NCBI GenBank assembly: GCA_900766265.1
Contig: CAAFUS010000006.1
Span: 558,001 to 622,000 of the forward strand
From: Pseudomonadaceae bacterium
Lineage (GTDB): Bacteria > Pseudomonadota > Gammaproteobacteria > Pseudomonadales > Pseudomonadaceae
Reading direction: 5' to 3'
Length of the DNA: 64,000 nt
How positions within the stretch are numbered: position 1 is the first letter of the stretch; each line of letters begins with the position of its first letter. The notes beneath the pieces were generated by a model. The model was not told the DNA's origin, did not search any database, and saw only the letters and a program-made list of their open reading frames with translations. Below, one piece after another: positions 40,846 through 51,106 of the stretch. Both the position numbers and the translations under genes were made by a program.

Positions 40846-41272
40846 TCCCTAGGCAAGCAGGAATAAGCTGCGTGAGTGAATCGGGAGGTTTGCGTAGCTG
40901 ATGGCTGGCCAGCAGCGTCTGCGCCGGCGGCTTCACCGGCACGAAGCGCATGTGCGGGCGGGTTGCCGCCTCGCAGATCGCTGCGGCATCGGCCGCACCG
41001 TTCTTGCGTCCCTTGCCGGCCATGCGGTAGGGCGTGACGAAGTGGCCTGCAATCAGCCGCGCATCCAGCCCATAGCCGCGCAGCTTGCGTGCCCAGTGAT
41101 GCGCACCGCCGCAGGCCTCCAGGGCCACCAGGCAGCCGGGAGGCAGCTCCGCGCACCAGGCCGCAAACTTGTCAGCGGCCAGCGCCTTGGCAACCACCAC
41201 GCGCGCATCCACCGCATGCACCTAGATAACCCGCTTGGCCAGATCCACCCCGACTCGGGCAATCTCGTTCAT
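40835..41272 (-). pseudogene. Truncated IS110-family transposase with in-frame stop
   Basis: The ATG at 41272 starts MNEIARVGVDLAKRVI, then a TAG at 41222-41224 interrupts where a CAG (Q) is expected, followed by VHAVDARVVVAKALAADKFAAWCAELPPGCLVALEACGGAHHWARKLRGYGLDARLIAGHFVTPYRM, typical of the IS110 N-terminal DEDD domain. The match ends near 40880. Both the stop and the missing C-terminus make it dead. Confidence 0.82.
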
Positions 41273-41430
41273 GGACTTCCCCTTTCACATGGCTGCAGAT
41301 TGATGACTTGGGGAGCACCATCGCGGTGGCAGCCAACATTTGTTTCCTGGCTGCTTACGATTGAGTCACATCAATCGGCCAGCAGATCGCTGGATGTTGA
41401 CTCTTGACTTTCGGCATGTTAGGCGCAATA

Positions 41431-41450
41431 TCTTGCAAAGTCTTGCAAGA
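41431..41450. repeat. Tandem 10-bp repeat upstream of the stress locus
   Basis: TCTTGCAAAG and TCTTGCAAGA lie directly in tandem, 47 bp before the start of the HTH gene. It may be an operator for the HTH protein or part of the promoter of the stress locus. Confidence 0.45.
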
Positions 41451-41496
41451 ACTTCCTCAGGCGAGGCCGCGTGACGACGGAACTTGTGGGGGTGGT

Positions 41497-41778
41497 ATGA
41501 CAGCGCGCCAGCAGGCGATCTTCACACTCGACGAGTTGGCTGCCTACTTGAAAGTCGGCAAGCGGACGCTTTACCGGCTCGCCTCGCACGGGGAGATTCC
41601 GGCCTTCAAGGTCGGCGGGACGTGGCGGTTTCGTCAAAGTGAAATCGATCGATGGATCAATGATCAGATCCAAGCAGGCAGAAAGAAGGAGGTGATACGC
41701 ACAGATGAGCAGCCAAAGTCAGCGGAACACTCCGTGTCGTCTGGGCGCGCTGTCCGTCGCCGCAGGCAAACGGAGTGA
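41497..41778 (+). CDS. HTH DNA-binding protein, first gene of the stress locus
   Basis: 93 residues from the ATG at 41497; the longer frame from 41404 has no ribosome-binding site. FTLDELAAYLKVGKRTLYRLASHGEIPAFKVGGTWRFRQSEIDRWINDQ is an excisionase/MerR-type winged HTH (helix_turn_helix_17). A gene of this kind leads the tLST in Pseudomonas aeruginosa clone C (called dna there, from memory). The basic tail (SGRAVRRRRQTE) may aid DNA binding. It is 35 bp upstream of hsp20 and may regulate the locus. Confidence 0.85.
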   Translation: MTARQQAIFTLDELAAYLKVGKRTLYRLASHGEIPAFKVGGTWRFRQSEIDRWINDQIQAGRKKEVIRTDEQPKSAEHSVSSGRAVRRRRQTE

Positions 41779-41813
41779 GCGAGAGTCTTCAATTTTTCTT
41801 CTGGAGGTGTGAC

Positions 41814-42383
41814 ATGGACATTGATTTCAAGAAATTGGCTCCCTGGAACTGGTTCAAGAAGGAGCAGGAAGAACAACAGAGCACTGCCTCGCTCCCGGTG
41901 CAGCGCAATGACCTGCCGGTGGCGGGTGGGCCCGTCAGTCCCATCCTGCAATTGCATCGCGAGATCGACCGCCTGTTCGACGACGCGTTTCGAGGCTTCG
42001 GTTTCCCGACGCTGGCCATGCCACGCTGGCCGTCGGACTGGCCGGGCCTGCTGAAGCCGGCGCTGGACATCCAGGAGACCGACAAGCAGTACAAGATCGC
42101 CCTGGAAGTACCCGGCATCGAGGAAAAAGACATCCAGATCACGCTCGACAACGACGTGCTGCTGGTGCGCGGTGAAAAGCGTCAGGAGCAGGAAACGAAA
42201 GACGGCGGTTTCCATCGGGTGGAGCGCTCCTACGGCAGCTTTCAGCGCGCTCTGAACCTGCCGGCCGATGCCAACCAGGACACGATCAAGGCCGCTTTCA
42301 AGAACGGCGTGCTCACGATCACGATGGAAAAGCGCGAGGCCAGTACGCCCCAGCAGGGGCGCTCGATCCCGATCAACGGCTGA
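41814..42383 (+). CDS. hsp20: Small heat-shock protein Hsp20 (sHsp20-GI type)
   Basis: 189 residues; GGAGG precedes the ATG at 41814. The alpha-crystallin domain (about 80-175) reads LKPALDIQETDKQYKIALEVPGIEEKDIQITLDNDVLLVRGEKRQEQ...GGFHRVERSYGSFQRALNLPADANQDTIKAAFKNGVLTITMEKRE, ending with the I-P-I motif SIPING that docks on neighbouring subunits. It holds unfolded proteins for the ClpK disaggregase encoded next. It is the first of two Hsp20 genes in the locus. Confidence 0.93.
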   Translation: MDIDFKKLAPWNWFKKEQEEQQSTASLPVQRNDLPVAGGPVSPILQLHREIDRLFDDAFRGFGFPTLAMPRWPSDWPGLLKPALDIQETDKQYKIALEVPGIEEKDIQITLDNDVLLVRGEKRQEQETKDGGFHRVERSYGSFQRALNLPADANQDTIKAAFKNGVLTITMEKREASTPQQGRSIPING

Positions 42384-42422
42384 CGCGGGGCAGCGCGTTT
42401 TTCTCAAAAACCACAAAGAGAT

Positions 42423-42447
42423 GAGGCACCGTGATCGGCGGTGCCTC
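42423..42447 (+). promoter_or_regulatory. Hairpin between hsp20 and clpK
   Basis: Perfect 8-bp arms GAGGCACC (42423-42430) and GGTGCCTC (42440-42447). No U-tract follows, so processing, attenuation or mRNA stability is more likely than termination. Confidence 0.5.
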
Positions 42448-42476
42448 GTCAGATCAATCTTTACAGGAGCATCAGC

Positions 42477-45326
42477 ATGGCCAGAAAACAATGCCAAGTC
42501 TGCGGCCAGCCCGCCACGGTGCGGGTGGAAGCCAATCTCAATGGTCGCCACAGCACCATGCTGTTGTGTGACGATCACTATCGCCAACTGGTGCGCCAGC
42601 AAAAGCGCACCGTCTCACCGCTGGAAGCCTTGTTCGGCTCGCGCAGCGGGCTGTTCGAAGACTTCCTTGGCAGCGACTTCTTCCGCATCGGTGACGACGC
42701 ACCGTCCATGGCGGCCGATACCGACGAGGTCGTCGATGCCTCGTTCGGCGAACCCGCGCCGGCCGGTACGGGCACCGCGCGCCGTCGCGGCAGTGGGCTC
42801 GCCAGCCGTATCAGCGAACAGTCCGAGGCCCTATTGCAGGAGGCCGCCAAACATGCCGCCGAATTTGGCCGCCCCGAAGTCGATACCGAACACCTGCTGC
42901 TGGCGCTATCCGACAGCGACGTGGTCAAGACCATCCTGGGGCAGTTCAAGATCAAGGTCGATGACCTCAAGCGCCAGATCGAATCCGAAGCCAAGCGCGG
43001 CGATAAGCCGTTCGAGGGCGAGATCGGCGTGTCGCCCCGGGTCAAGGACGCGCTCAGCCGTGCTTTCGTGGCCTCCAACGAACTCGGCCACTCTTATGTC
43101 GGGCCGGAGCATTTCCTGATCGGGCTCGCCGAGGAAGGCGAAGGTTTGGCGGCCAACCTGCTGCGCCGTTACGGCCTCACGCCGCAAGCGCTGCGCCAGC
43201 AGGTAAGCAAGGTGGTCGGCAAAGGGGCCGAGGATGGCCGCGCCGAGACGCCGACCAACACGCCGGAACTCGACAAGTATTCGCGCGACCTCACCAAGAT
43301 GGCGCGCGAGGGCAAGCTCGATCCGGTCATCGGCCGCGCGCAGGAGATCGAGACGACCATCGAAGTGCTGGCCCGGCGCAAGAAGAACAACCCGGTGCTG
43401 ATCGGCGAGCCCGGCGTCGGCAAGACCGCCATCGTCGAAGGGCTGGCGCAGCGCATGGTCGCCGGCGAAGTGCCCGAGACGCTGCGCGACAAGCGCCTGG
43501 TGGAACTCAACATCAATGCCATGGTGGCCGGCGCCAAGTACCGCGGCGAGTTCGAGGAGCGCGTGCAGAAGGTGCTCAAGGAAGTGACCGAGCACCAGGG
43601 CGAGCTGATTCTCTTCATCGACGAAGTGCACACCATCGTCGGTGCAGGCCAGGGTGGCGGCGAAGGCGGGCTGGACGTGGCCAACGTGTTCAAGCCGATG
43701 ATGGCGCGCGGCGAACTGAACCTGATCGGCGCCACCACGCTCAACGAGTATCAGAAGTACATCGAGAAGGACGCCGCGCTGGAGCGTCGCTTCCAGCCGG
43801 TGATGGTGCCCGAGCCGACGGTAGCGCAGACCATGATGATCCTGCGCGGCCTGCGCGACACCTTCGAGGCGCACCACAAGGTCAGCATCACCGAGGATGC
43901 GATCATCGCCGCCGCCGAGTTGTCGGACCGCTACATCACCGCGCGCTTTTTGCCTGACAAGGCCATCGACCTGCTCGACCAGGCGGCCGCGCGCGTCAAG
44001 CTGTCGGCCACGGCCCGGCCGGTGGCCGTGCAGGAGCTGGAGTCCGAACTGCACCAGCTGCGGCGTGAACAGGATTACGTGGCCGCGCGCAAGCAGTACG
44101 ACCAGGCCGCCGAGCTCGGCAAGCGCATCGAAGCCAAGGAGGCCGAGCTCAAGAAGCTCGTCGAGGAATGGGAACGCGAGCGCGCCTCGGGCAGCGCCGA
44201 AGTCAAGGCCGAGCATGTCGCGCAGATCGTCTCGCGCCTGACCGGCATTCCGGTCAACGAGCTGACGGTGGAAGAACGCGAGAAGCTGCTGCATCTGGAG
44301 CAGCGGCTGCACGAGCGCCTGGTGGGCCAGGACGAAGCAGTACGTGCCGTGGCCGATGCCGTGCGGCTGTCGCGCGCGGGCCTGCGCGAAGGCGGCAAGC
44401 CAGTGGCCACCTTCCTGTTCCTCGGGCCGACGGGTGTGGGCAAGACCGAACTCGCCAAGGCACTGGCCGAGTCCATCTATGGCGATGAGGGCGCGCTGCT
44501 GCGCATCGACATGTCCGAGTACGGTGAACGCCATACCGTGGCACGCTTGGTGGGCGCGCCTCCGGGTTATGTGGGCTATGACGAGGGCGGCCAGCTCACC
44601 GAGAAGGTGCGTCGCAAACCCTACAGCGTGTTGTTGCTCGATGAGATCGAAAAAGCGCACCCCGACGTCTACAACATCCTGCTGCAGGTATTCGACGACG
44701 GGCGGCTCACCGACGGCAAGGGCCGGGTGGTGGATTTCACCAATACCATCATCATCGCCACCTCGAACTTGGGCTCGGACATCATCCAGCGTCGGCTGAA
44801 GGCCCGTGGCGCCGCCGGCGAGGAATACGAGAAGACCAAGTCCGAGGTGATGGACGTGCTGCGCGGACACTTCCGCCCCGAGTTCCTCAACCGCATCGAC
44901 GAGATCATCGTCTTCCATGCGCTGGGTAAGGAGGAGATCCGCCATATCGTCGGCCTGCAGCTCGATCGTGTGGCCCGCAACGCCGCCAGCCAGGGCGTGA
45001 CGTTGACCTTCGACCAGACCTTGATCGACCACTTCGCGGAGGAAGGCTACAAACCCGAGTTCGGCGCGCGCGAGCTCAAGCGGCTGATCCGCAGCGAGCT
45101 GGAAACCGCGCTGGCACGCGAGATGCTCGGTGGTGGCATCGGCAAGGCCGATCACGCCAGCGCCCGCTGGGATGACAAGGCCGAACGGGTGGTCTTCGAG
45201 CGCCAGGAGCCAGCCGCGCAGCCGGCCGAGCCTGAAAAGCCCGATGCAGCGAACGTGGCCGAGGCACCGCCGAACGGCGAGAGCAAGCCTGCGCGCAAGA
45301 AGAAGTCAGCGGGCGGCGGATCTTGA
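42477..45326 (+). CDS. clpK: ClpK/ClpG-type disaggregase ATPase
   Basis: 949 residues from the ATG at 42477 (CAGGAG upstream). The N-terminal zinc-binding N1 domain [34 protein letters not shown] (C6, C9, C31, H34) is specific to ClpK/ClpG. A Clp-N-like domain follows, then AAA1 with GEPGVGKT at 310-317, a coiled-coil middle domain, and AAA2 with GPTGVGKT at 650-657. No ClpP-binding tripeptide loop was noticed, in line with a stand-alone disaggregase. The C-terminal extension is acidic and lysine-rich. In known tLST carriers it gives strong heat tolerance. Confidence 0.95.
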   Translation: MARKQCQVCGQPATVRVEANLNGRHSTMLLCDDHYRQLVRQQKRTVSPLEALFGSRSGLFEDFLGSDFFRIGDDAPSMAADTDEVVDASFGEPAPAGTGTARRRGSGLASRISEQSEALLQEAAKHAAEFGRPEVDTEHLLLALSDSDVVKTILGQFKIKVDDLKRQIESEAKRGDKPFEGEIGVSPRVKDALSRAFVASNELGHSYVGPEHFLIGLAEEGEGLAANLLRRYGLTPQALRQQVSKVVGKGAEDGRAETPTNTPELDKYSRDLTKMAREGKLDPVIGRAQEIETTIEVLARRKKNNPVLIGEPGVGKTAIVEGLAQRMVAGEVPETLRDKRLVELNINAMVAGAKYRGEFEERVQKVLKEVTEHQGELILFIDEVHTIVGAGQGGGEGGLDVANVFKPMMARGELNLIGATTLNEYQKYIEKDAALERRFQPVMVPEPTVAQTMMILRGLRDTFEAHHKVSITEDAIIAAAELSDRYITARFLPDKAIDLLDQAAARVKLSATARPVAVQELESELHQLRREQDYVAARKQYDQAAELGKRIEAKEAELKKLVEEWERERASGSAEVKAEHVAQIVSRLTGIPVNELTVEEREKLLHLEQRLHERLVGQDEAVRAVADAVRLSRAGLREGGKPVATFLFLGPTGVGKTELAKALAESIYGDEGALLRIDMSEYGERHTVARLVGAPPGYVGYDEGGQLTEKVRRKPYSVLLLDEIEKAHPDVYNILLQVFDDGRLTDGKGRVVDFTNTIIIATSNLGSDIIQRRLKARGAAGEEYEKTKSEVMDVLRGHFRPEFLNRIDEIIVFHALGKEEIRHIVGLQLDRVARNAASQGVTLTFDQTLIDHFAEEGYKPEFGARELKRLIRSELETALAREMLGGGIGKADHASARWDDKAERVVFERQEPAAQPAEPEKPDAANVAEAPPNGESKPARKKKSAGGGS

Positions 45327-45342
45327 GCGATGGGAGGCTGTC

Positions 45343-46773
45343 GTGTCCGACCCCAATGGGCTGACATGGGCAGCCACCCTCGTGTCGCTGGCGGTCGCTG
45401 TTCCCACAGCGGGGCACGCGGTCATCTACAAGCGTGACCCTCGATCGGCCACGCTGTGGGTACTGCTGATCGCCTTGTTGCCGCTGGGCGGTTCGCTGCT
45501 GTATGGGCTGTTCGGCATCAACCGTTACCAGCGGCGGGCGCGGCGGCTCTTCCCGGGGGCAGATCCTGCTGCTCGGCAGGACCTCTCGCCCACGATGCCC
45601 GAGGCTGTATCGCCGCCGCTTGCCGGTCTGGCCCACCTGGTGGGACGTGCCACCGGCCAGTCGCTGACCAGCGGCAACCGCATCGAGCCGCTCGTCGATG
45701 GCGAGCAGGCCTACCCGGCCATGCTCGCTGCCATCGAGTCGGCGCGGCACAGCGTCGCGCTGGCTTCGTACATCTTCGACAGCCAAGGCATCGGGGCGCA
45801 GTTCGTCGATGCGCTGCGCCGGGCTCATGAGCGCGGCGTGCAAGTGCGGGTGCTGATCGACGACGTCTATGCCCGCTGGAGGCCCCGCAGCGCCTACCGC
45901 GCCTTGCAACGCGCCGGCGTTCCGGCGGCGACGTTCAACCCGACGTTGATTCCCGCGCGCCTGCATGCCGCGCATCTGCGCAATCACCGCAAGCTGCTGG
46001 TGATCGATGGCGAGACGGGTTTCACCGGCGGCATGAACATCTTCGGTTCGTATTGGCGGCCCGATGCGCCGGGCCAGGCCTGTCACGATTTGCACTTTCG
46101 TCTGCGCGGGCCGGTGGTAGAGCATCTGATGCGGAGCTTCACCGATGATTGGTGCGATACCACGGGCGAGCGGCTCAGCAAGGGTTACTGGGGCGAACCG
46201 CCCGTAATGGCTGATGAGCAAGGAACCTCTTGGGCGCGCGGCATCGAGGCCGGTCCCGACGAGGCCCTGGACCGGATGCGCTGGACCTTCATGGGCGCTT
46301 TGAGCGCGGCGAAGCATTCGGTGCGCATCTGGACACCTTACTTCGTCCCCGATCAGCCGATGATCGCGGCGCTGAGTACGGCCGCGTTGCGCGGCGTGCG
46401 TATCGACGTGCTGACGCCCGCAAACGGCGACCATCCCACGGTGCAATGGGCCGCGCGTGCCCACTACTGGCAGGTGCTGGAGCACGGTGTACGCATCTTC
46501 GAACGGCCTGGCCCGTTCGACCACAGCAAGCTGATGCTGGTAGACGGAGCGTGGTGCTGCCTGGGTTCGGCCAATTGGGATGCGCGCAGTTTGCGCCTCA
46601 ACTTCGAGTTCAATGTGGAGGTGTACGACACCGCGTTGTCTAGGCGGCTGTCATCCCTTTTTGATGCCGCTCGTGATGCGTCGGGCGAGATATCGGCGAA
46701 GGCGTTGCGCGCCCGCCCGCTGGCCATCCGCTTGCGCGACGGGGTGGCCCGTCTGTTCACCCCCGTTCTCTAG
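45343..46773 (+). CDS. Phospholipase D/cardiolipin synthase-like membrane protein
   Basis: 476 residues from the GTG at 45343, with GGGAGG upstream; the longer frame overlaps clpK. Two N-terminal membrane segments (about 5-24 and 34-52) precede two HKD motifs: H215-K217-D222 (HRKLLVID) and H394-K396-D401 (HSKLMLVD). Cardiolipin synthases of this class transfer phosphatidyl groups between phosphatidylglycerol molecules. In the stress locus it may adjust the membrane under heat. The family call is certain; the substrate is inferred. Confidence 0.9.
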   Translation: MSDPNGLTWAATLVSLAVAVPTAGHAVIYKRDPRSATLWVLLIALLPLGGSLLYGLFGINRYQRRARRLFPGADPAARQDLSPTMPEAVSPPLAGLAHLVGRATGQSLTSGNRIEPLVDGEQAYPAMLAAIESARHSVALASYIFDSQGIGAQFVDALRRAHERGVQVRVLIDDVYARWRPRSAYRALQRAGVPAATFNPTLIPARLHAAHLRNHRKLLVIDGETGFTGGMNIFGSYWRPDAPGQACHDLHFRLRGPVVEHLMRSFTDDWCDTTGERLSKGYWGEPPVMADEQGTSWARGIEAGPDEALDRMRWTFMGALSAAKHSVRIWTPYFVPDQPMIAALSTAALRGVRIDVLTPANGDHPTVQWAARAHYWQVLEHGVRIFERPGPFDHSKLMLVDGAWCCLGSANWDARSLRLNFEFNVEVYDTALSRRLSSLFDAARDASGEISAKALRARPLAIRLRDGVARLFTPVL

Positions 46774-46800
46774 CGACACGGCTTGCGAGGTACCCTGCCC

Positions 46801-48630
46801 ATGGAAAAGAAAGATCAATGGAACATTGGCTACTGGATCGTCGCCGGTCTGTTGCTGCTGACGCTGCAGAACTACTGGCAGGCGGCCAAGACCGTCGAGC
46901 CCGTGCCCTACAGCGAATTCGAGAAGGCGTTGGCCGAGGGGCGCGTCGCCGATGTGCTGGTGGCGGACCGCACGGTGACCGGGCGCCTGAAATCGCCGGA
47001 CAGCCGGGGCAAGACCACCATCGTGGCCACCCGGGTCGAACCCGACCTGGCCGAGCGGCTGTCCAAGTACGACGTGCCCTATGCGCGGGTGGTGGAAAGC
47101 ACCTGGCTGCGTGATGTGCTCTCCTGGATTCTGCCGGCGGTGGCCTTCTTCGGCGTCTGGTTCTTCCTGTTCCGCCGCTTCGCCGAGAAGCAGGGCATGG
47201 GTGGCTTCCTGAGCATCGGCAAAAGCCGCGCCAAGGTATTCATGGAGAAGAACACCGGCGTCACCTTTGCCGATGTGGCGGGTGTGGATGAAGCCAAGAC
47301 CGAGCTGGTCGAGATCGTCGATTTTCTGAAGAACCCGCAGGACTACGGTCGTCTCGGCGCGCGCATCCCGAAAGGTGTGTTGCTGGTGGGCCCGCCCGGC
47401 ACGGGCAAGACCCTGCTGGCCAAGGCCGTGGCGGGCGAGGCCGGGGTGCCGTTCTTCTCCATCTCCGGCTCGGAGTTCGTCGAGATGTTCGTCGGCGTGG
47501 GGGCGGCGCGCGTGCGCGACCTGTTCGAGCAGGCCCGCGGGCAGGCGCCGGCGATCATCTTCATTGATGAGCTGGATGCTTTGGGCCGCGCACGCGGTGT
47601 CGGAGGACCGATCGGTGGACACGACGAGCGTGAGCAGACCCTCAACCAGCTGCTCACCGAAATGGATGGCTTCGACAGCTCGGTCGGGCTGATCATCCTT
47701 GCAGCCACCAACCGGCCGGAGATCCTCGATCAGGCCTTGCTTCGCGCCGGTCGCTTCGACCGTCAGGTGCTGGTGGACCGTCCCGACAAGAAAGGTCGCC
47801 TGGATATCCTGAAGGTCCATGTCAAGAAGATCACCCTGGCCCACGGTGTAGATCTGGAACAGGTGGCGGCGCTGACCACGGGCTTTTCGGGTGCAGACCT
47901 CGCGAACCTGGTCAACGAGGCCGCGCTGGCCGCGACCCGGCGCAAAGCATCCGCCGTGGAGTTGCAGGATTTCACCGCCGCCATCGAGCGCATCGTGGCG
48001 GGCCTGGAGAAGAAGAACCGCGTGCTCAGTCCCAAGGAGCGGGAAACCGTGGCCTATCACGAGATGGGCCATGCGCTGGTGGCGCTGGCGCTGCCCGGCA
48101 CCGACCCCGTGCACAAGATCTCGATCATCCCGCGCGGCATCGGCGCGCTGGGCTACACGCTGCAACGCCCCACCGAAGACCGCTTCCTGATGACGCGCGC
48201 CGATCTGGAACACAAGATCGCCGTGCTGCTGGGCGGTCGTGCGGCCGAGAAGCTCGTGTTCGGCGAGCTGTCCACCGGGGCTGCCGATGACCTCGCACGG
48301 GCCACCGACGTTGCCCGCGACATGATTACGCGCTTCGGCATGGATGAGGGCTTGGGGTACGTTGCTTTTGAGGCACAGAGGCCGCGTTTTCTTGATGCGC
48401 CTGAACTGGTACAGGGTGGCTGCCGGGTAGCCGAATCGACTCAGACACGCATCGACCAAGCCATCCGTGACATCGTGATGGGTGTGTTCGAGCGCGCCTA
48501 CCGGATCCTCGACACCAACCGCGCGGTGCTGGAGCGTTGTGCGCGCGAACTGCTGGCGCGGGAAACGCTCGACGAGAACGACATCCTTCAATTGACCCAA
48601 GGACTTGTTCTTGATGGAAACGAAAAGTAG
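46801..48630 (+). CDS. ftsH: FtsH-type AAA membrane protease
   Basis: 609 residues. Two membrane segments (about 10-25 and 107-124) flank a periplasmic domain. Walker A GPPGTGKT is at 197-204, AAA second region of homology [19 protein letters not shown] follows, and the zinc-protease motif HEMGH is at 420-424. Domain order and length fit FtsH. It degrades damaged membrane and cytosolic proteins, complementing ClpK. An accessory copy to the chromosomal ftsH that must exist elsewhere. Confidence 0.95.
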   Translation: MEKKDQWNIGYWIVAGLLLLTLQNYWQAAKTVEPVPYSEFEKALAEGRVADVLVADRTVTGRLKSPDSRGKTTIVATRVEPDLAERLSKYDVPYARVVESTWLRDVLSWILPAVAFFGVWFFLFRRFAEKQGMGGFLSIGKSRAKVFMEKNTGVTFADVAGVDEAKTELVEIVDFLKNPQDYGRLGARIPKGVLLVGPPGTGKTLLAKAVAGEAGVPFFSISGSEFVEMFVGVGAARVRDLFEQARGQAPAIIFIDELDALGRARGVGGPIGGHDEREQTLNQLLTEMDGFDSSVGLIILAATNRPEILDQALLRAGRFDRQVLVDRPDKKGRLDILKVHVKKITLAHGVDLEQVAALTTGFSGADLANLVNEAALAATRRKASAVELQDFTAAIERIVAGLEKKNRVLSPKERETVAYHEMGHALVALALPGTDPVHKISIIPRGIGALGYTLQRPTEDRFLMTRADLEHKIAVLLGGRAAEKLVFGELSTGAADDLARATDVARDMITRFGMDEGLGYVAFEAQRPRFLDAPELVQGGCRVAESTQTRIDQAIRDIVMGVFERAYRILDTNRAVLERCARELLARETLDENDILQLTQGLVLDGNEK

Positions 48631-48708
48631 TAGGCGCTATTCAGAGTGAGCCGGCGGCTCTGTTCGGTGCGTCATCCAATTCGCCGGCATTGTTCAAGGA
48701 GAACCGAT

Positions 48709-49167
48709 ATGTCTGCATTGACTCCGTGGGACCCCTTCCGGGAACTGGATGAATTGCAAAACCGCCTGGCGACGATGTTGGGACGGACACCCCAGCGACA
48801 GGGCGCCCGTACCGGCAACGAAGCCATGACCACGGCGGACTGGGCACCAATGGTGGACATCAGCGAGGATGAGAACGCATTCCTCCTCAAGCTGGATCTG
48901 CCGGAGGTCCCCAAGGATGCCGTGCGCGTCAGCGCGGAAAACGGCGTACTCACCATCAGCGGCGAGCGCAAACTGGAAAAAGAGGAGCAGGGCAAGAAAT
49001 TCCACCGCATCGAACGTGCGTATGGCCGCTTTGTGCGCAGCTTTGTCTTACCTGACAACGTTGATCCGACCAAGGTGACGGCTTCGATGAAAGACGGCGT
49101 GCTGGAAGTGCGGCTTGTCAAGGCCGAGCAAGCCAAGCCGAAGCAGATTGAAATTTCAGTCAATTAA
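48709..49167 (+). CDS. hsp20: Second small heat-shock protein Hsp20
   Basis: 152 residues from the ATG at 48709 (AAGGAG upstream). Class A-type Hsp20: MSALTPWDPFRELDELQNRLATML, then the alpha-crystallin domain (WAPMVDISEDENAFLLKLDLPEVPKDAVRVSAENGVLTISGERKLEKEEQGKKFHRIERAYGRFVRSFVLPDNVDPTKVTASMKDGVLEVRLVK). It differs clearly from the first Hsp20 and lacks its long N-terminal arm. 78 bp after ftsH; followed by yfdX1. Confidence 0.93.
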   Translation: MSALTPWDPFRELDELQNRLATMLGRTPQRQGARTGNEAMTTADWAPMVDISEDENAFLLKLDLPEVPKDAVRVSAENGVLTISGERKLEKEEQGKKFHRIERAYGRFVRSFVLPDNVDPTKVTASMKDGVLEVRLVKAEQAKPKQIEISVN

Positions 49168-49188
49168 CTTCAATTGGAGTCCAACATC

Positions 49189-50097
49189 ATGAATATCAAA
49201 CAGCCCCAATACATCCGTTCCGCACTTGCCCTGGCGGTCTGCATCGGACTGAGTGGACCGGTTTTGGCCCAATCGGCGGCAAGTCCAAGCGCTGCAGCGC
49301 CCTCTGTCGCACCCAAGGCGGCGCAGCCACAAGTAGACGACAAGGCCGCCCAGGAAGCCGAAAAAAAGCGTTCCGAGCTCACTCAGGACGCCATCACGGC
49401 GCTCACCAAGACCCAGGAGGCTTTGACCCTCCTTGATGCAAATAAGACCAAGGAGGCGCTCGCTGCGCTGGAACTGGCCACCGGAAAGCTGGAACTGGTA
49501 TTGGCACGCGACGCCAAACTTGCTTTGGCGCCGGTCGATGTACGCGTCATCACCCATGATATCCACGCCAACGTGGAATCGGTAAAGAAAGCGGTCAAGT
49601 TGTCTCGGGAGTTGTTGGGTGATGGCGAGGTGCAAAAGGCCCGGCCCATCGTTGCCAATCTGGCCAGCGAAATCGTGATCGAAACCGACAACCTGCCCAT
49701 GGCAACGTACCCGGCAGCGATCAAGTCGGCTGCACGGCTCGTCGACAGCGGCAAGATCGACGAAGCCAAAGCAGAGCTCGCCCGAGCACTGAACACGCTG
49801 GTGGTCACCCAAGTTGTACTCCCTCTGCCCGTGCTACGGGCCGAAGCCGCGATAGCAAAAGCTGAAAAGCTGGCCGAGACTGACAAGCGCGATGCCAAGC
49901 AGAACGAGGAGCTCAGCACCTTGCTGTCGTCCGTGCGCACGGAGATCGAGCTGGCGCAAATCCTGGGTTATGGCAAGAAGGAGGACTTCAAACCCATCTT
50001 CGATCAGGTGAAGTCCATTGAGCAAAAGTCGGCTGGTGGCAAAAGCGGCAATGGATGGTTCGACGAGTTGAAGACGCGCATCCAAAAGCTGTTTTGA
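49189..50097 (+). CDS. yfdX1: YfdX family protein 1 (exported)
   Basis: 302 residues from the ATG at 49189. The signal peptide (1-29, ending GPVLAQ) is clear. The YfdX domain runs from KKRSELTQDAITALTKTQEALTLLDANKTKEALAALELATGKLELVLARDAKLALAPVDVRVITHDIHANVESVKKAVKLSRELLGDGEVQKARPIV to the C-terminus ...WFDELKTRIQKLF. YfdX proteins are periplasmic and linked to acid and heat protection. The paralog downstream lacks a signal peptide, so the two probably serve different compartments. Confidence 0.9.
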   Translation: MNIKQPQYIRSALALAVCIGLSGPVLAQSAASPSAAAPSVAPKAAQPQVDDKAAQEAEKKRSELTQDAITALTKTQEALTLLDANKTKEALAALELATGKLELVLARDAKLALAPVDVRVITHDIHANVESVKKAVKLSRELLGDGEVQKARPIVANLASEIVIETDNLPMATYPAAIKSAARLVDSGKIDEAKAELARALNTLVVTQVVLPLPVLRAEAAIAKAEKLAETDKRDAKQNEELSTLLSSVRTEIELAQILGYGKKEDFKPIFDQVKSIEQKSAGGKSGNGWFDELKTRIQKLF

Positions 50098-50106
50098 GGT
50101 GATGAA

Positions 50107-50155
50107 GGGGCCGACTGCTCCATCGGTCAGTCTCGCGATATTCGCAGTCGGCCCC
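50107..50155 (+). promoter_or_regulatory. Long inverted repeat between yfdX1 and yfdX2
   Basis: Perfect 12-bp arms GGGGCCGACTGC (50107-50118) and GCAGTCGGCCCC (50144-50155) separated by 25 nt; there is no U-tract after it. It could be a processing or stability element between the two paralogs. Confidence 0.55.
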
Positions 50156-50199
50156 AATAGATTCGCCTATTTTCACTAACTCATACGAGGCATATCACC

Positions 50200-51087
50200 A
50201 TGAATGAGCAAACATCGAATCCCAATGCGACGAACGAAGGAATAAACGAACAGGCCGCGGTAAGCAGCCTTCCTGTCAGTCCAGAGGCCAAGCCTGAAGT
50301 CGTCACGGAGGTACAGCCTGAGGTTCAGAAGGAAATGGACTCGCAGGCGGCAGACAAACGTAAACAAGTCCTCGATGAGGCCGTCTCGGCCTTGGCGCTG
50401 ACCAAATCAGCGCTGGCCGCACTTGACGGCAAGGACGCTGCACGCGCATTGGCAACGCTGGCCGAAGTGACGGGAAAGCTGGAGCTGATCGTTGCGCGCG
50501 AACCCACGCTCGCCCTGGCCCCCGTTGATGTGCGCACCATCGTGCACGACTTGTTCGCCAACACGGAAACCATTGAGGCGATGACCGACGAGGCGCTGGA
50601 TGCCCTCAAACATGGCGAGGTGCAACAGGCTCGCCACGTGCTGGCTTTGCTGGCCAGTGAAATCGTGATCACGGTCACCAACATCCCTTTGGCGTCCTAT
50701 CCCGCAGCCGTGAAGGCAGTCGTGCCGCTGATCGATCAGGGCAAGATCGAAGAAGCCAAAGCCGCGCTGCAGGCAGCGCTCAGCACGTTGGTCGAGACGC
50801 GCAGCGTGCATCCGCTGCCCGCCCTGCGCGCCAGGCTGCTCCTGAAGCGCGCCGAGACCTTGGTAGAAGATGGTCAGCGGAGCGAAGCGTCCAATGAGCG
50901 CCTGGAGACATTATTGAACGAAGCGCGGCAGCAGTTGGAAATGGCAGAACTGCTGGGCTATGGAAAGAAGAAGGACTTTGAGCCCCTGTATACTGAACTC
51001 AAGAAAGTCAAGCAAAAGACGGCTGGGGGAGGCGGCGGAATAGGCTGGCTCGATGAAATCAAGGCAAAGCTGTCCAAGTTGTTCTGA
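50200..51087 (+). CDS. yfdX2: YfdX family protein 2 (no signal peptide)
   Basis: 295 residues. The same YfdX domain as yfdX1 (ADKRKQVLDEAVSALALTKSALAALDGKDAARALATLAEVTGKLELIVAREPTLALAPVDVRTIVHDLFANTETIEAMTDEALDALKHGEVQQARHVLALLASEIVITV), closing with ...GIGWLDEIKAKLSKLF. The N-terminal 50 residues are acidic and disordered, without a signal peptide, so the protein is expected in the cytosol. Tandem duplicate of yfdX1. Confidence 0.9.
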   Translation: MNEQTSNPNATNEGINEQAAVSSLPVSPEAKPEVVTEVQPEVQKEMDSQAADKRKQVLDEAVSALALTKSALAALDGKDAARALATLAEVTGKLELIVAREPTLALAPVDVRTIVHDLFANTETIEAMTDEALDALKHGEVQQARHVLALLASEIVITVTNIPLASYPAAVKAVVPLIDQGKIEEAKAALQAALSTLVETRSVHPLPALRARLLLKRAETLVEDGQRSEASNERLETLLNEARQQLEMAELLGYGKKKDFEPLYTELKKVKQKTAGGGGGIGWLDEIKAKLSKLF

Positions 51088-51106
51088 AACCGCTGGATAG
51101 GGCGTA

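Noticed and set aside
42906..45155. - strand open frame (749 aa) opposite clpK
   Set aside because: Pure antisense of ClpK; codon-position GC bias belongs to the + strand gene.
46651..48600. - strand open frame (649 aa) opposite ftsH
   Set aside because: Antisense of FtsH; no start signal and no domain.
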